A stretch of DNA of 64,000 nt from Lelliottia sp. JS-SCA-14 (GCF_035593345.1 NZ_CP141606.1:3844001-3908000); one strand, 5' to 3'. Positions 39,299 through 47,948 are shown, counted from the stretch's first letter. Notes: generated from the letters alone by a model not told the origin. Made by a program: numbers and translations.

Positions 39299-39328
39299 AA
39301 AAAAAACCTCCGCACCAGGCAGAGGTTT
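39299..39328 (-). terminator. Intrinsic terminator of the kduI-kduD operon
   Basis: On the minus strand AACCTC...GAGGTT (39327-39322 with 39310-39305) is followed by a run of Ts (A run 39299-39306 on plus). It lies 17 bases after the kduD stop. Confidence 0.85.
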
Positions 39329-39344
39329 CTTCGCAGGGCGAGAA

Positions 39345-40106
39345 TTAACGCGCCAGCCAGCCGCCGTCGACCGCAACGGTGTAGCCGTTGATGTAGTCAG
39401 ATGCAGGCGATGCCAGGAACACAATCGGCCCCATCAGATCGCTCGGCAAGCCCCAGCGGCCCGCCGGGATGCGATCCAGAATTTCCGCGCTACGCGCTTC
39501 GTCCGCACGCAGCTGCTGGGTGTTGTTGGTCGCCATGTAGCCCGGCGCAATCGCGTTGACGTTGATGTTGTGCTTCGCCCACTCGTTCGCCAGCAGACGG
39601 GTCACACCCATCACCGCACTTTTAGAGGCGGTGTAAGACGGAACCCGGATGCCGCCCTGGAAGGAGAGCATCGAGGCGATATTGATGATCTTGCCGCCCT
39701 TACCCTGGGCGATAAAGTGCTTCGCCGCTGCCTGAGACATGAAGAACACGCTCTTAATGTTCAGGTTCATGACGTCATCCCAGTCGCGCTCGCTGAAGTT
39801 GATCGCGTCTTCACGACGAATCAGACCGGCGTTGTTCACCAGCACATCGATATGACCAAATTCAGCCACCGCGCGGTCCAGCAGCTCAGGGATCACGTCG
39901 ATTTTACGCAGGTCAGCCGTCAGGCTCAGGAAGCGACGGCCCAGCGCGGTAACGCGCTCGATAGTTTCAGTAGGTTCAACAATGTTGATCCCCACGATGT
40001 CGCAGCCCGCTTCCGCCAGACCCAGCGCCATACCCTGGCCCAGACCGGTGTCACACCCGGTCACGACCGCTACTTTACCCTGCAGAGAAAATGCATCCAG
40101 AATCAT
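39345..40106 (-). CDS. kduD: 2-dehydro-3-deoxy-D-gluconate 5-dehydrogenase
   Basis: Short-chain dehydrogenase that reduces 2,5-diketo-3-deoxygluconate to KDG with NADH, the step after KduI. It has 253 residues as in E. coli. The Rossmann motif (TGCDTGLGQGM), NNAG motif and catalytic YxxxK (SYTASKSAV) are present. It is 63 bases downstream of kduI in the same operon. KDG then goes to KdgK and KdgA, which are not in this window. Confidence 0.97.
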   Translation of the reverse strand: MILDAFSLQGKVAVVTGCDTGLGQGMALGLAEAGCDIVGINIVEPTETIERVTALGRRFLSLTADLRKIDVIPELLDRAVAEFGHIDVLVNNAGLIRREDAINFSERDWDDVMNLNIKSVFFMSQAAAKHFIAQGKGGKIINIASMLSFQGGIRVPSYTASKSAVMGVTRLLANEWAKHNINVNAIAPGYMATNNTQQLRADEARSAEILDRIPAGRWGLPSDLMGPIVFLASPASDYINGYTVAVDGGWLAR

Positions 40107-40169
40107 GTTTGTTCCTTAATCTTTCAGAGCCTGTCACGAACAGGCAGGTTTATGCTCAACTGCCCGCGA

Positions 40170-41006
40170 CTAGCGCAGATCCTTAACAGCGACGTGGTCC
40201 ATGTCATCGAAGACCTGGTTTTCACCGACCATACCCCAGATGAAGGTATAGGCTTTGGTGCCAACACCGGAGTGAATGGACCAGCTCGGCGAAATCACCG
40301 CCTGCTCGTTTTGCATCACGATATGGCGCGTCTCTTGCGGCTGCCCCATCATGTGGAACACGCAGGCGTCTTCGTCCATGTTGAAATAGAAGTACACTTC
40401 CATGCGGCGCTCATGGGTATGGCACGGCATGGTGTTCCACAGATTGCCTGGGTCGAGTTCGGTCAGGCCCATGCTGAGCTGGCAGGTTTCCAGCACATCG
40501 GGAACGAAGTATTTGTTGATGGTGCGGCGGTTGCTGGTGAGGTTGTCGCCGAGGGTGACCGGCGCGACGTCCGCTGGCGTCACTTTTTTGGTCGGGTAGG
40601 CCGTGTGAGCCGGAGCGCAATTGTAGTAGAACTTCGCCGGTTTGCTGCTATCGATGCTCGCGAACACCACTTCCTGCGCGCCTTTGCCGACATACAGGGC
40701 ATCACGATGGCCAATTTCAAAGCACTTGCCGTCAACGGTGATAGTGCCCGGCCCGCCGATGTTGATCACACCCAGCTCGCGGCGCTCGAGGAAATAGCTC
40801 ACGCCCAGCTGTTTACCCACTTCGCCGCCCACAGAGACGGTTTTGCTGGCTGGCATAATGCCGCCGACGATGATGCGGTCGATGTGGCTGTACACCATGG
40901 TGTACTCATCAGCAACAAACACCTTCTCAACTAAAAACTCATCGCGCAGCCCCTGAGTATCCAGCGTCTTAGCGTGCGCGCTGTGGATGCTTTGTCTGAC
41001 GTCCAC
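40170..41006 (-). CDS. kduI: 5-dehydro-4-deoxy-D-glucuronate isomerase
   Basis: Zinc cupin-type isomerase that converts 5-keto-4-deoxyuronate to 2,5-diketo-3-deoxygluconate. It has 278 residues as in E. coli. The metal-binding stretch is [16 protein letters not shown]. It starts with GTG at 41004-41006, supported by a good RBS (GGAGG) and the conserved N-terminus [13 protein letters not shown]; an ATG two bases upstream is out of frame. Two KdgR-like boxes precede it. It leads the kduI-kduD operon. Confidence 0.97.
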   Translation of the reverse strand: MDVRQSIHSAHAKTLDTQGLRDEFLVEKVFVADEYTMVYSHIDRIIVGGIMPASKTVSVGGEVGKQLGVSYFLERRELGVINIGGPGTITVDGKCFEIGHRDALYVGKGAQEVVFASIDSSKPAKFYYNCAPAHTAYPTKKVTPADVAPVTLGDNLTSNRRTINKYFVPDVLETCQLSMGLTELDPGNLWNTMPCHTHERRMEVYFYFNMDEDACVFHMMGQPQETRHIVMQNEQAVISPSWSIHSGVGTKAYTFIWGMVGENQVFDDMDHVAVKDLR

Positions 41007-41049
41007 ATTTACCTCCAGAATTGATCGTGCCCGAGGGCCAGGATAATTA

Positions 41050-41377
41050 ACGAAACAACGTTCCGTTTTCTCGATGGGGACATAGTATCCGCTGCGAAAT
41101 GGGTTTTCAATTACATTTAAAACGTTGTTTCACTTTTTCTGCATGTTATTGGCAGAAGTGTAGTTTGGATCACGATTGTTGAGAGTTGACGCGGCTTGAG
41201 ATGTGTTCGAAGGGAAAACAGGACAGAACATTTATCATAGTAAACAATAAATTATAAAACCTTTAAGTTTTGACAGCAGAGAAAACATTCGCTGTTCAAA
41301 ATCAAAGATACTCATCACTGCCGACAATTAATCTTACAAAGTGCGCCATCAGTCACACACATTGAAACGATGTTTTG
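41050..41377. promoter_or_regulatory. Three KdgR-like operators in the kduI-ogl2 divergent region
   Basis: ACGAAACAACGTTCCGT (41050-41066) and TAAAACGTTGTTTCA (41118-41132) serve kduI. TGAAACGATGTTTTG (41363-41377) lies 46 bases before ogl2. A CRP-like site with a perfect TCACA half is at 41342-41357. The 417-base gap has no gene. Confidence 0.75.
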
Positions 41378-41423
41378 ATAATTTAATACTCAGTTTTTAA
41401 CTTATCGCTTGAAGGAGCACATC

Positions 41424-42599
41424 ATGGCTAAAGGTATGCGGGTCACGCTGAACTATGACGTCAGCCAGGATCCGGATACGGGCGTGGAAATCACCCGCCT
41501 GACCCCACCGGAAATCACCTGTCATCGAAACTACTTTTATCAGAAGTGCTTCTTTAATGATGGCAGCCACCTGCTGTTCGCCGGGGAGTTCGACGGCCAC
41601 TGGAACTACTACCTGCTGGATCTGAAAAAAGCCGAAGCGGTGCAGCTGACGGAAGGCGCGGGGGATAACACCTTCGGCGGTTTTCTGTCGCCGGACGATA
41701 AGTCCCTCTATTACGTCAAAAACGATCGCACCCTGCTGGAAGTGAATCTTGAGACGCTGGTCGAGCGCGAAGTCTATCGCGTCTCCGACGAGTGGGTCGG
41801 CTACGGCACCTGGGTTGCCAACAGCGATTGCACCAAACTGGTCGGAATCGAGATCGCAAAAAGTGACTGGACGCCGCTCAACGACTGGAAAATTTTCCAC
41901 GACTTTTTCCACAAAGGGCCGCACTGCCGCCTGCTGCGCGTGGATCTGAAAACCGGCGAAAGCGCGACCATTCATGAAGAGAAAAACTGGCTCGGCCACC
42001 CCATCTATCGCCCGTTCGACGACAACACCGTCGCCTTCTGCCACGAAGGGCCGCACGACCTGGTCGATGCGCGGATGTGGATGGTGAATGAAGACGGGAG
42101 CAACGTGCGCAAAGTGAAAGAGCACGCCGAAGGCGAGAGCTGCACCCATGAATTCTGGGTGCCGAACGGCTCCGCGCTGGTGTATGTCTCCTATCTGAAG
42201 GGCCAGCAGGGCCGCACCATTTACAGCTTCAACCCGGACACCGGCGTTAACGAAGCGGTGATGCAGATGCCCGCTTGCTCCCATTTGATGAGTAACTTCG
42301 ACGGCACGCTGCTGGTCGGCGACGGCTCCGGCACGCCGGTGGATGTGAAAGACACCAGCGGGTATACCATCGATAACGATCCTTATCTTTATGCTTTTGA
42401 CGTGGCGAAGAAAGCGCACTTCCGCATCGCCCGGCATGACACCTCCTGGGCCACCGTGGCGAACAGCCGTCAGGTGACTCACCCGCATCCATCCTTTACC
42501 CCGGATGATAAAGCGGTACTGTTCAGTTCCGATAAAGACGGCAAACCGGCCCTCTATATCGCGAAACTCCCCGAGCAACCTGAAATGTTGCATGCATGA
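41424..42599 (+). CDS. ogl: Oligogalacturonide lyase, copy 2
   Basis: Second PL22 lyase, 391 residues, close to the 388 of the Dickeya/Pectobacterium enzyme as I recall it. It shares long stretches with copy 1, including CHRNYFYQKC, FGGFLSPDD, GTWVANSDCTKLVGIEI, GHPIYRPFDD and VTHPHPSF. The ATG at 41424 (RBS GAAGGAG) is chosen over 41409. It has its own KdgR-like box and terminator, so it is a single-gene unit divergent from kduI. Copy 1 is probably a diverged duplicate. Confidence 0.94.
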   Translation: MAKGMRVTLNYDVSQDPDTGVEITRLTPPEITCHRNYFYQKCFFNDGSHLLFAGEFDGHWNYYLLDLKKAEAVQLTEGAGDNTFGGFLSPDDKSLYYVKNDRTLLEVNLETLVEREVYRVSDEWVGYGTWVANSDCTKLVGIEIAKSDWTPLNDWKIFHDFFHKGPHCRLLRVDLKTGESATIHEEKNWLGHPIYRPFDDNTVAFCHEGPHDLVDARMWMVNEDGSNVRKVKEHAEGESCTHEFWVPNGSALVYVSYLKGQQGRTIYSFNPDTGVNEAVMQMPACSHLMSNFDGTLLVGDGSGTPVDVKDTSGYTIDNDPYLYAFDVAKKAHFRIARHDTSWATVANSRQVTHPHPSFTPDDKAVLFSSDKDGKPALYIAKLPEQPEMLHA

Positions 42600-42626
42600 T
42601 TAGTTAGTGTTTCTGTAACTGGCCTT

Positions 42627-42652
42627 GCCCTCCTCCTGGAGGGCTTTTTTTT
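42627..42652 (+). terminator. Intrinsic terminator of ogl2
   Basis: Stem GCCCTCC/GGAGGGC (42627-42633 with 42638-42644), loop TCCT, then eight Ts. Confidence 0.93.
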
Positions 42653-42669
42653 GGTGTTTGTTGTTTTTC

Positions 42670-42735
42670 GTAGGCCGGTGCAAGCGAAGCGCCGCCCGGC
42701 AAAAACGCCCGGTGGCGCTGCGCTTACCGGGCCTA
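42670..42735. repeat. Pair of REP elements (BIME-like)
   Basis: Two REP units face each other (42670-42700 and 42706-42735), sharing the cores GCCGGTGCAAGCG and GCTTACCGGGCCTAC, between convergent ogl2 and kdgM. Confidence 0.85.
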
Positions 42736-42757
42736 CAAAACCACGGAATCGAAATGC

Positions 42758-42789
42758 AAAAAGCCGGCTCACAATGGAGTCGGCTTTTT
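42758..42789. terminator. Bidirectional terminator downstream of kdgM
   Basis: AAAAAGCCGGCTC (42758-42770) pairs with GAGTCGGCTTTTT (42777-42789). A and T runs at both ends let it work in either direction; it lies 24 bases after the kdgM stop. Confidence 0.9.
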
Positions 42790-42813
42790 CCCGGAGGTAC
42801 TGCTTATTATTTT

Positions 42814-43497
42814 TTAGAAGGAATACGCCACACCTAAACGGAAACGGGTCTGACGCTCGTCGGTATCTTTCACGCCCACGTTGCCCACTTCCACATACGG
42901 CGCCCAGTTTTTATCCCATTTGTAAGCCAGCTTGGCATTATATTCGTTAGAATAATCTTTATTGTTATTACGAATCATCCCTTCTGAACTCTTCGCATAA
43001 ACATAATTCAGCTCGGTACGGAAATCGCCCATCACCCAACCCACCCACGCATCGCCACGATTCACTTTATCGTCGTCTTTATTTGAGCTGGATGGGTAGC
43101 GGGTATATTCATAACGATAACGGGCAGCCACGTAGAATCCGCTGTCGAAACTGTATTGCAAATGCAGATTCGGTTTATAGATGGTACGGCTGTCATTACT
43201 TTCAATAGTAAATGCTGGTGTCAGCGCAATATTGTCGGTGGCTTTCCAGCGCCAGCTAATCTGGTCTTCATGGCCGTTACCCACGACATCAGCAAACGGC
43301 TGATCCGCTTTGTCGCCGCCGGATTTCCACTTCGCTTCCACGGAGAAACCTAAGCCATTGGCGAAGCGGTGTGACACGGAGACACGGTCGGCGTTAGAGC
43401 CGCTATCGATATATTCGTGACGTAAGTCAACGGTCACAGCCTGAGCTGCAAAAGACGCACCAACGAGAGAAGCAAGGACCAGAGATTTCTTAAACAT
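42814..43497 (-). CDS. kdgM: KdgM-family oligogalacturonate-specific outer-membrane channel
   Basis: Monomeric outer-membrane beta-barrel of 227 residues. A signal peptide covers residues 1-20 (MFKKSLVLASLVGASFAAQA). The mature N-terminus VTVDLRHEYIDSG and the C-terminal RFRLGVAYSF, ending in Phe, are typical of KdgM/NanC porins. It lets oligogalacturonides into the periplasm for TogB. The ATG at 43497 with GAGGG upstream is chosen. Two KdgR-like boxes lie upstream. Confidence 0.93.
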   Translation of the reverse strand: MFKKSLVLASLVGASFAAQAVTVDLRHEYIDSGSNADRVSVSHRFANGLGFSVEAKWKSGGDKADQPFADVVGNGHEDQISWRWKATDNIALTPAFTIESNDSRTIYKPNLHLQYSFDSGFYVAARYRYEYTRYPSSSNKDDDKVNRGDAWVGWVMGDFRTELNYVYAKSSEGMIRNNNKDYSNEYNAKLAYKWDKNWAPYVEVGNVGVKDTDERQTRFRLGVAYSF

Positions 43498-43516
43498 GCA
43501 AAAACCCTCAAGTAAA

Positions 43517-43552
43517 TAAAATGATGTTTCGTTTTTATGAAATTGCATTTTA
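43517..43552 (-). promoter_or_regulatory. Two KdgR-like operators upstream of kdgM
   Basis: TAAAATGATGTTTCG (43517-43531) and TGAAATTGCATTTTA (43538-43552) lie 20 and 41 bases before the kdgM start. The remainder of the gap to 43774 is AT-rich and shows no gene. Confidence 0.7.
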
Positions 43553-43774
43553 TTTTTTAACCAACGGTATTTTAGTGATAGAGATCGTAATTATTTGTTT
43601 CACTTTTTTTGGCAAAGATCGACGTGACAGCCATCAACAAACGCAGGGCATTAAAAGGGAATTTCAGGTTTAAGATCACACAATGAGGGTATTTGATCAG
43701 AACACGAAGCTTTTGGATTTAACCGGAGCCTTTAGAATCATCTCATAAGGGTAAAAATAGATTTCAGACGGATA

Positions 43775-43800
43775 CAAAAAAGCCTCCAATAAGGAGGCTT
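43775..43800 (-). terminator. Intrinsic terminator of yqeF
   Basis: AAGCCTCC/GGAGGCTT stem (43780-43787 with 43793-43800), followed on the minus strand by a T run (A run 43775-43780). Confidence 0.9.
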
Positions 43801-43824
43801 CGCAAAAATGTTATTTTCTGCGGA

Positions 43825-45003
43825 CTATCTTTCGATGGCTAGCGCCACGCCCTGCCCGCCGCCAATACACAGGGTGGCTAACCCTTTGCGCGCGTTGCGC
43901 TTGGTCATCTCATGCACCAGCGAGACCAAAATACGGCAGCCGGACGCACCAATCGGGTGGCCGAGCGCAATCGCCCCGCCGTTGACGTTCACCCGGCTCG
44001 GATCCCACTCCAGCATTTTCCCGACCGAGATCGCCTGGGCAGCAAAGGCTTCGTTCACTTCGATCAGATCCACATCGCCGAGCTGCCAGCCCGCACGCTC
44101 CAGACAGCGACGCGTGGCGTACACCGGCGCGATCCCCATCAGGGCAGGATCGACGCCCACGCTGGCAAAGGCTTTGATGCGCGCCAGCACCGGAAGATTC
44201 AACTCTTCGGCTTTGCTTTCGCTCATCATCATCACCGCCGCCGCGCCGTCGTTGATCGACGAGGCGTTACCCGCCGTTACCGAGCCGAGCGTTTCAAAGG
44301 CGGGATTGAGCATCGCCAGCCCTTCGGCGCTGGCGTCCGTGCGCGGCTGTTCGTCGGTGTCGACAATCAGCAGTTGACCGTTTTGATGCAGCGTATTCAC
44401 CGGCACGATTTCATCGCGAAAACGCCCGGAATCGATGGCGGCGCGCGCTTTTTGCTGCGAACTGAGGGCGTAGGCATCCTGCAGCTCACGGCTGATGCCA
44501 TACTCCCGCGCCAGATTTTCCGCCGTCACGCCCATATGATAATCGTTGAACGCATCCCACAGGCCGTCGTGTACCAGGCTGTCGAGCAGCTGGCTGTTGC
44601 CAAGCTGTGCGCCGGTTCGACTGTCGGTCAGGACGTGCGGCGCGCGGCTCATGTTCTCCTGGCCGCCGGCGATGATCACGTCGGCCTCTCCGCACTGGAT
44701 CGCCTGAGTCGCAAGATGCAGCGCTTTCAGCCCCGAGCCGCAGACGTCGTTGATGGTGATCGCCGAGACCGTATTCGGCAGCCCGCCTTTCAGCGCCGCC
44801 TGACGCGCAGGGTTCTGCCCGGCGCCCGCCGTCAGCACCTGGCCCAGGATCACTTCATCAATTTCATGGGCGGCAATCCCACTGCGTTCGACCAGGGCTT
44901 TCACGACCACGCTCCCCAGTTCAACCGCCGAGTGGCGTGCCAGCGCGCCCTGAAAACAGCCGATAGCCGTACGCAACGCACCCACTATCACGACATCTTT
45001 CAT
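43825..45003 (-). CDS. yqeF: Acetyl-CoA acetyltransferase YqeF (thiolase)
   Basis: Thiolase II-type enzyme of 392 residues, predicted to interconvert acetyl-CoA and acetoacetyl-CoA. The acylated Cys88 lies in NDVCGSGLKAL; the catalytic His is in GGAIALGHPIGASG and the second Cys in CIGGGQG. The ATG at 45003 is chosen; an upstream start would add 18 residues across the palindrome at 45053. It follows kduI in the E. coli order, here after the extra ogl2 and kdgM. Confidence 0.94.
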   Translation of the reverse strand: MKDVVIVGALRTAIGCFQGALARHSAVELGSVVVKALVERSGIAAHEIDEVILGQVLTAGAGQNPARQAALKGGLPNTVSAITINDVCGSGLKALHLATQAIQCGEADVIIAGGQENMSRAPHVLTDSRTGAQLGNSQLLDSLVHDGLWDAFNDYHMGVTAENLAREYGISRELQDAYALSSQQKARAAIDSGRFRDEIVPVNTLHQNGQLLIVDTDEQPRTDASAEGLAMLNPAFETLGSVTAGNASSINDGAAAVMMMSESKAEELNLPVLARIKAFASVGVDPALMGIAPVYATRRCLERAGWQLGDVDLIEVNEAFAAQAISVGKMLEWDPSRVNVNGGAIALGHPIGASGCRILVSLVHEMTKRNARKGLATLCIGGGQGVALAIER

Positions 45004-45052
45004 CTCTACCTCTGCGCAAAATGACACCGCTGATAGTAGATGCATTGTTATC

Positions 45053-45071
45053 AACAATTAACGTAATTGTT
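45053..45071. promoter_or_regulatory. Perfect palindrome upstream of yqeF
   Basis: AACAATTA-ACG-TAATTGTT has eight-base perfect arms. It lies 50 bases before the yqeF ATG and just after the stop of the upstream LysR gene, in the position of an operator. Confidence 0.6.
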
Positions 45072-45097
45072 TAAAAAAAGTGAGTTTTGTCACAGGA

Positions 45098-45964
45098 TTA
45101 GCGCGCGTCCTGCAGATACTGGCGCAGCCAGCTTCCGGCGACGCCTGGCGGGCTGCGTTTGTTCCACAGAAGATCGATGGCGACCGAGCGCGGCCAGCCG
45201 GGAACGCTGATTTGCACCAGACTTTTGGCGGCGGCGAACTCCTCCACCAGCGCACAGGGCAGCGCGCACCAGCCGAAGCCCTGCACCGCCATGCTCAGCA
45301 GCAACAGATAGTTGGGCGCAGACCAGATCGGGCCGCGCACCTGGGGGGTTTCGCGTTCCAGATAGGTGCTGAGCTGAAGTTCGCGCCAGCCGTGCAGTTC
45401 ATCGACTTCCACCCGGCCCTGCGCCGCGAGCGGATGGGTGGTCGAGACATAGATCGCCATCTGGGTTTGCATCGGCAGGCGGATCACCCCGATCCCGGTG
45501 GGATAAACGTCGCGCGCCTCCGTGAGGCCAATCTGCGCGCGCTCTTTTTGCAGGAGATCGATCACGTCTTCCTCCTCGCCAATCAGACACTCAAACTCCG
45601 TGTGCGGAAAGCGCCTGTCGAACTGGATCATCAGATCCTCCAGCACGTCCGGGTTGAGCGTGTCCGAGAGCACAAAGGTCAGCCGGGCTTCGGTCTGCGC
45701 CGTCAGGGAAACTGCCAGCTCATCCAGACGCGCGCTGGCAGCCAGAATCGACTGCACGTAGCCCAACACCTGTTCGCCCTGCTCGGTTAAAACCGGCTGG
45801 CGCGCGGAGCGGTCAAACAGCGCGAAACCGAGATCGGCTTCCAGATTGGCAATTGCGGTGCTGACAGTGGACTGGCTTTTACGCAGGCGTCGCGCCGCCG
45901 CGGAGAACGAGCCAGTGGCGACGGTTTCAACGAAGGCGTTTAGAGCTTCAGGGGAGTAGCGCAT
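45098..45964 (-). CDS. LysR-family transcriptional regulator
   Basis: A 288-residue LTTR with an N-terminal winged helix (GSFSAAARRLRKSQSTVSTAIANLE) and a substrate-binding domain. It is divergent from a PACE efflux gene across a 103-base gap that contains a T-N11-A type box. LysR-PACE pairs are common in proteobacteria, so it probably controls the pump in response to a polyamine or biocide; the ligand cannot be told from sequence. It is not at this position in K-12. Confidence 0.9.
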   Translation of the reverse strand: MRYSPEALNAFVETVATGSFSAAARRLRKSQSTVSTAIANLEADLGFALFDRSARQPVLTEQGEQVLGYVQSILAASARLDELAVSLTAQTEARLTFVLSDTLNPDVLEDLMIQFDRRFPHTEFECLIGEEEDVIDLLQKERAQIGLTEARDVYPTGIGVIRLPMQTQMAIYVSTTHPLAAQGRVEVDELHGWRELQLSTYLERETPQVRGPIWSAPNYLLLLSMAVQGFGWCALPCALVEEFAAAKSLVQISVPGWPRSVAIDLLWNKRSPPGVAGSWLRQYLQDAR

Positions 45965-45971
45965 GAAGTAT

Positions 45972-45990
45972 CTATTTTATCGATGGATAG
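45972..45990. promoter_or_regulatory. LysR-type T-N11-A box
   Basis: CTAT-N11-ATAG (45972-45975 and 45987-45990) lies eight bases upstream of the LysR gene start in the divergent promoter region shared with the PACE gene. Confidence 0.65.
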
Positions 45991-46067
45991 TATCTTTTAT
46001 ATATCACAAATAACGATAAAAATAGCTCGCATCAACGCCCATTCCGGCGAATTCATGAGGTCAGGTT

Positions 46068-46526
46068 ATGCAACACGATGTACAAAAACGAAAACTGCCG
46101 GAGCGCGTCTTCCACGCGGTGTGCTTCGAGGGGATTGCGACGGCGATCCTGGCGCCGACCGCTGCCTGGCTAATGCAGCGGTCGGTGATGGAGATGGGCG
46201 GGCTCACCATTATCCTGGCGACGACGGCGATGATCTGGAACATCATCTATAACTTCGGCTTCGACCGCTTCTGGCCAGTTCACCGCGTTACCCGTACCGC
46301 GAAAGTCCGCGCCCTCCATGCCCTGGGCTTTGAGTGTGGCTTTATCGTGATCGGGGTATCGATCGTTTCAGCGGTGCTCGGCGTGACGCTGCTACAGGCA
46401 TTCACCCTGGAAATAGGTTTCTTCCTGTTCTTCCTGCCGTACACCATGTTCTATAACTGGGCGTACGACACACTGCGCGATAAATTTATTAAGCGACGCC
46501 AGCAACGACGCGCCCTGGCGAACTGA
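46068..46526 (+). CDS. PACE-family multidrug/biocide efflux transporter
   Basis: Small inner-membrane protein of 152 residues with four hydrophobic segments arranged as two tandem bacterial transmembrane pair (BTP) units: ERVFHAVCFEGIAT... WNIIYNFGFDRF and VRALHALGFECGFI... FYNWAYDTLRD. Conserved Glu in each first helix, Asn in WNxxxN and W/Y-D positions fit PACE proteins such as AceI. Substrates of the family include chlorhexidine and short diamines; the substrate here is unknown. A GC hairpin (46535-46557) follows. Confidence 0.92.
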   Translation: MQHDVQKRKLPERVFHAVCFEGIATAILAPTAAWLMQRSVMEMGGLTIILATTAMIWNIIYNFGFDRFWPVHRVTRTAKVRALHALGFECGFIVIGVSIVSAVLGVTLLQAFTLEIGFFLFFLPYTMFYNWAYDTLRDKFIKRRQQRRALAN

Positions 46527-46534
46527 TCCCCACC

Positions 46535-46557
46535 AGGCCGGAGGCCCCTTCCGGCCT
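46535..46557. other. GC-rich hairpin after the PACE gene
   Basis: AGGCCGGA/TCCGGCCT stem with a seven-base loop, nine bases after the stop. No T tract follows, so it is a weak or factor-assisted terminator at best. Confidence 0.55.
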
Positions 46558-46645
46558 CTCCCCGCGACGTCAACTACGCCTTCCATCCATAATTATGGTA
46601 AATTACGCTTCTTTTTGTTCGTTTTATAGTTGATACGTTGCTCTA

Positions 46646-47875
46646 ATGTCGAAAATTTGGTCAAAAGAAGAGACTCTCTGGAGTTTCGCCCTCTATGGCA
46701 CTGCCGTGGGCGCAGGAACCCTGTTCTTGCCCATTCAGCTCGGCTCCGCAGGCGCGATTGTCCTGCTAATTACCGCCCTCGTGGCTTATCCATTAACCTA
46801 CTGGCCGCATAAAGCGCTGGCCCAGTTCATCCTGTCGTCGAACGCCAAAGGCAGCGAAGGGATCACCAGTGCGGTGACGCACTACTACGGTAAAAAGATC
46901 GGCAATCTGATCACCACGCTCTACTTTGTCGCCTTCTTTGTGGTGGTATTGATTTACGCCGTGGCGATCACCAACTCGATCACCGAACAGCTGGCGAAGC
47001 ATCTGACCGTCGACACCACCGTGCGCGTGCTGGTGAGTCTCGGGGTGGTGATGGTGCTGAATCTGATCTTCTTAACGGGCCGCCACGTCACCATCAAAGT
47101 GATGGGGTTCCTGGTCTTCCCGCTGATCGCCTACTTCCTGTTTGTGTCGTTGTACCTCACCACCCGCTGGCAGCCGTCGCTGTTAACCAGCCAGATGGCG
47201 TTCGATCAGCACACCCTGCACCAGGTATGGATTTCTATTCCAGTGATGGTTTTCGCTTTTAGCCATACGCCGATCATCTCTACCTTTGCCGTCGACAGAC
47301 GCGAAAAGTACGGCGATGCGGCAATGGGTAAATGCAAAAAAATCATGAAGGTCGCGTACCTGATCATTTGCCTGAGCGTGCTGTTCTTTGTCTTCAGCTG
47401 CCTGCTGTCGATTCCGCCGTCGTATATCGTGGCGGCCAAAGAGGAAGGGGTGACGATTCTTTCTGCGCTCTCGATGATGCCGTCATCCCCGGCCTGGCTG
47501 GGTATTTCGGGTATCGCGGTGGCGATTGTGGCGATGTCGAAATCCTTCCTCGGCACCTATTTTGGGGTGATTGAAGGGGCGACGGAGATCGTTAAGTCGT
47601 CGCTGAATCAAGTGGGGATTAAGAAGAGCCGCGCCTTTAACCGCGCCCTGTCGATCATGGCGGTGTCGTTCATTACCTTTGTGGTGTGCTGCATCAACCC
47701 GAATGCGATTTCGATGATCTACGCCATCAGCGGGCCGCTGATCGCCATGATTTTGTTCATCATGCCGACGCTTTCGACCTACCTCATTCCGGCGCTTAAA
47801 CCGTACCGCTCTTTCGGCAATCTGCTGACGCTGATTGTCGGCGTGCTGTGCGTGTCGGTGATGTTTGTCGGGTAG
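46646..47875 (+). CDS. yqeG: YqeG, HAAAP-family amino acid permease
   Basis: Inner-membrane transporter of 409 residues with 11 predicted helices, of the SdaC/TdcC hydroxy and aromatic amino acid permease family. The N-terminus WSKEETLWSFALYGTAVGAGTLFLPIQLG is the conserved first helix. It closely follows E. coli YqeG in length and sequence. Serine or threonine uptake is likely by family. It keeps the K-12 yqeF-yqeG neighbourhood, with the LysR-PACE pair inserted between them. Confidence 0.94.
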   Translation: MSKIWSKEETLWSFALYGTAVGAGTLFLPIQLGSAGAIVLLITALVAYPLTYWPHKALAQFILSSNAKGSEGITSAVTHYYGKKIGNLITTLYFVAFFVVVLIYAVAITNSITEQLAKHLTVDTTVRVLVSLGVVMVLNLIFLTGRHVTIKVMGFLVFPLIAYFLFVSLYLTTRWQPSLLTSQMAFDQHTLHQVWISIPVMVFAFSHTPIISTFAVDRREKYGDAAMGKCKKIMKVAYLIICLSVLFFVFSCLLSIPPSYIVAAKEEGVTILSALSMMPSSPAWLGISGIAVAIVAMSKSFLGTYFGVIEGATEIVKSSLNQVGIKKSRAFNRALSIMAVSFITFVVCCINPNAISMIYAISGPLIAMILFIMPTLSTYLIPALKPYRSFGNLLTLIVGVLCVSVMFVG

Positions 47876-47882
47876 CATTGAT

Positions 47883-47948
47883 GTAGGCCGGGCAAGCGCA
47901 GCGCCCCCGGCAAAAAGCGCCCGATGGCGCTTCGCTTATCGGGCCTAC
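47883..47948. repeat. Pair of REP elements (BIME-like)
   Basis: Two facing REP units (47883-47912 and 47916-47948) lie between convergent yqeG and the GNAT gene, with the shared core GTAGGCCGGGCAAGCG and CTTCGCTTATCGGGC. Confidence 0.85.

Noticed and set aside
39570..40934. 454-codon plus-strand ORF across kduD and kduI
   Set aside because: It spans two conserved enzyme genes and their gap, with His/Ala/Val-rich shadow composition.
41397..42593. 398-codon minus-strand ORF antisense to ogl2
   Set aside because: It mirrors the oligogalacturonide lyase, which has clear motifs, RBS, KdgR-like site and terminator; the antisense protein is an Arg/Val-rich shadow.
43912..45024. 370-codon plus-strand ORF antisense to yqeF
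   Set aside because: The minus-strand thiolase has all catalytic motifs; the antisense frame has none.
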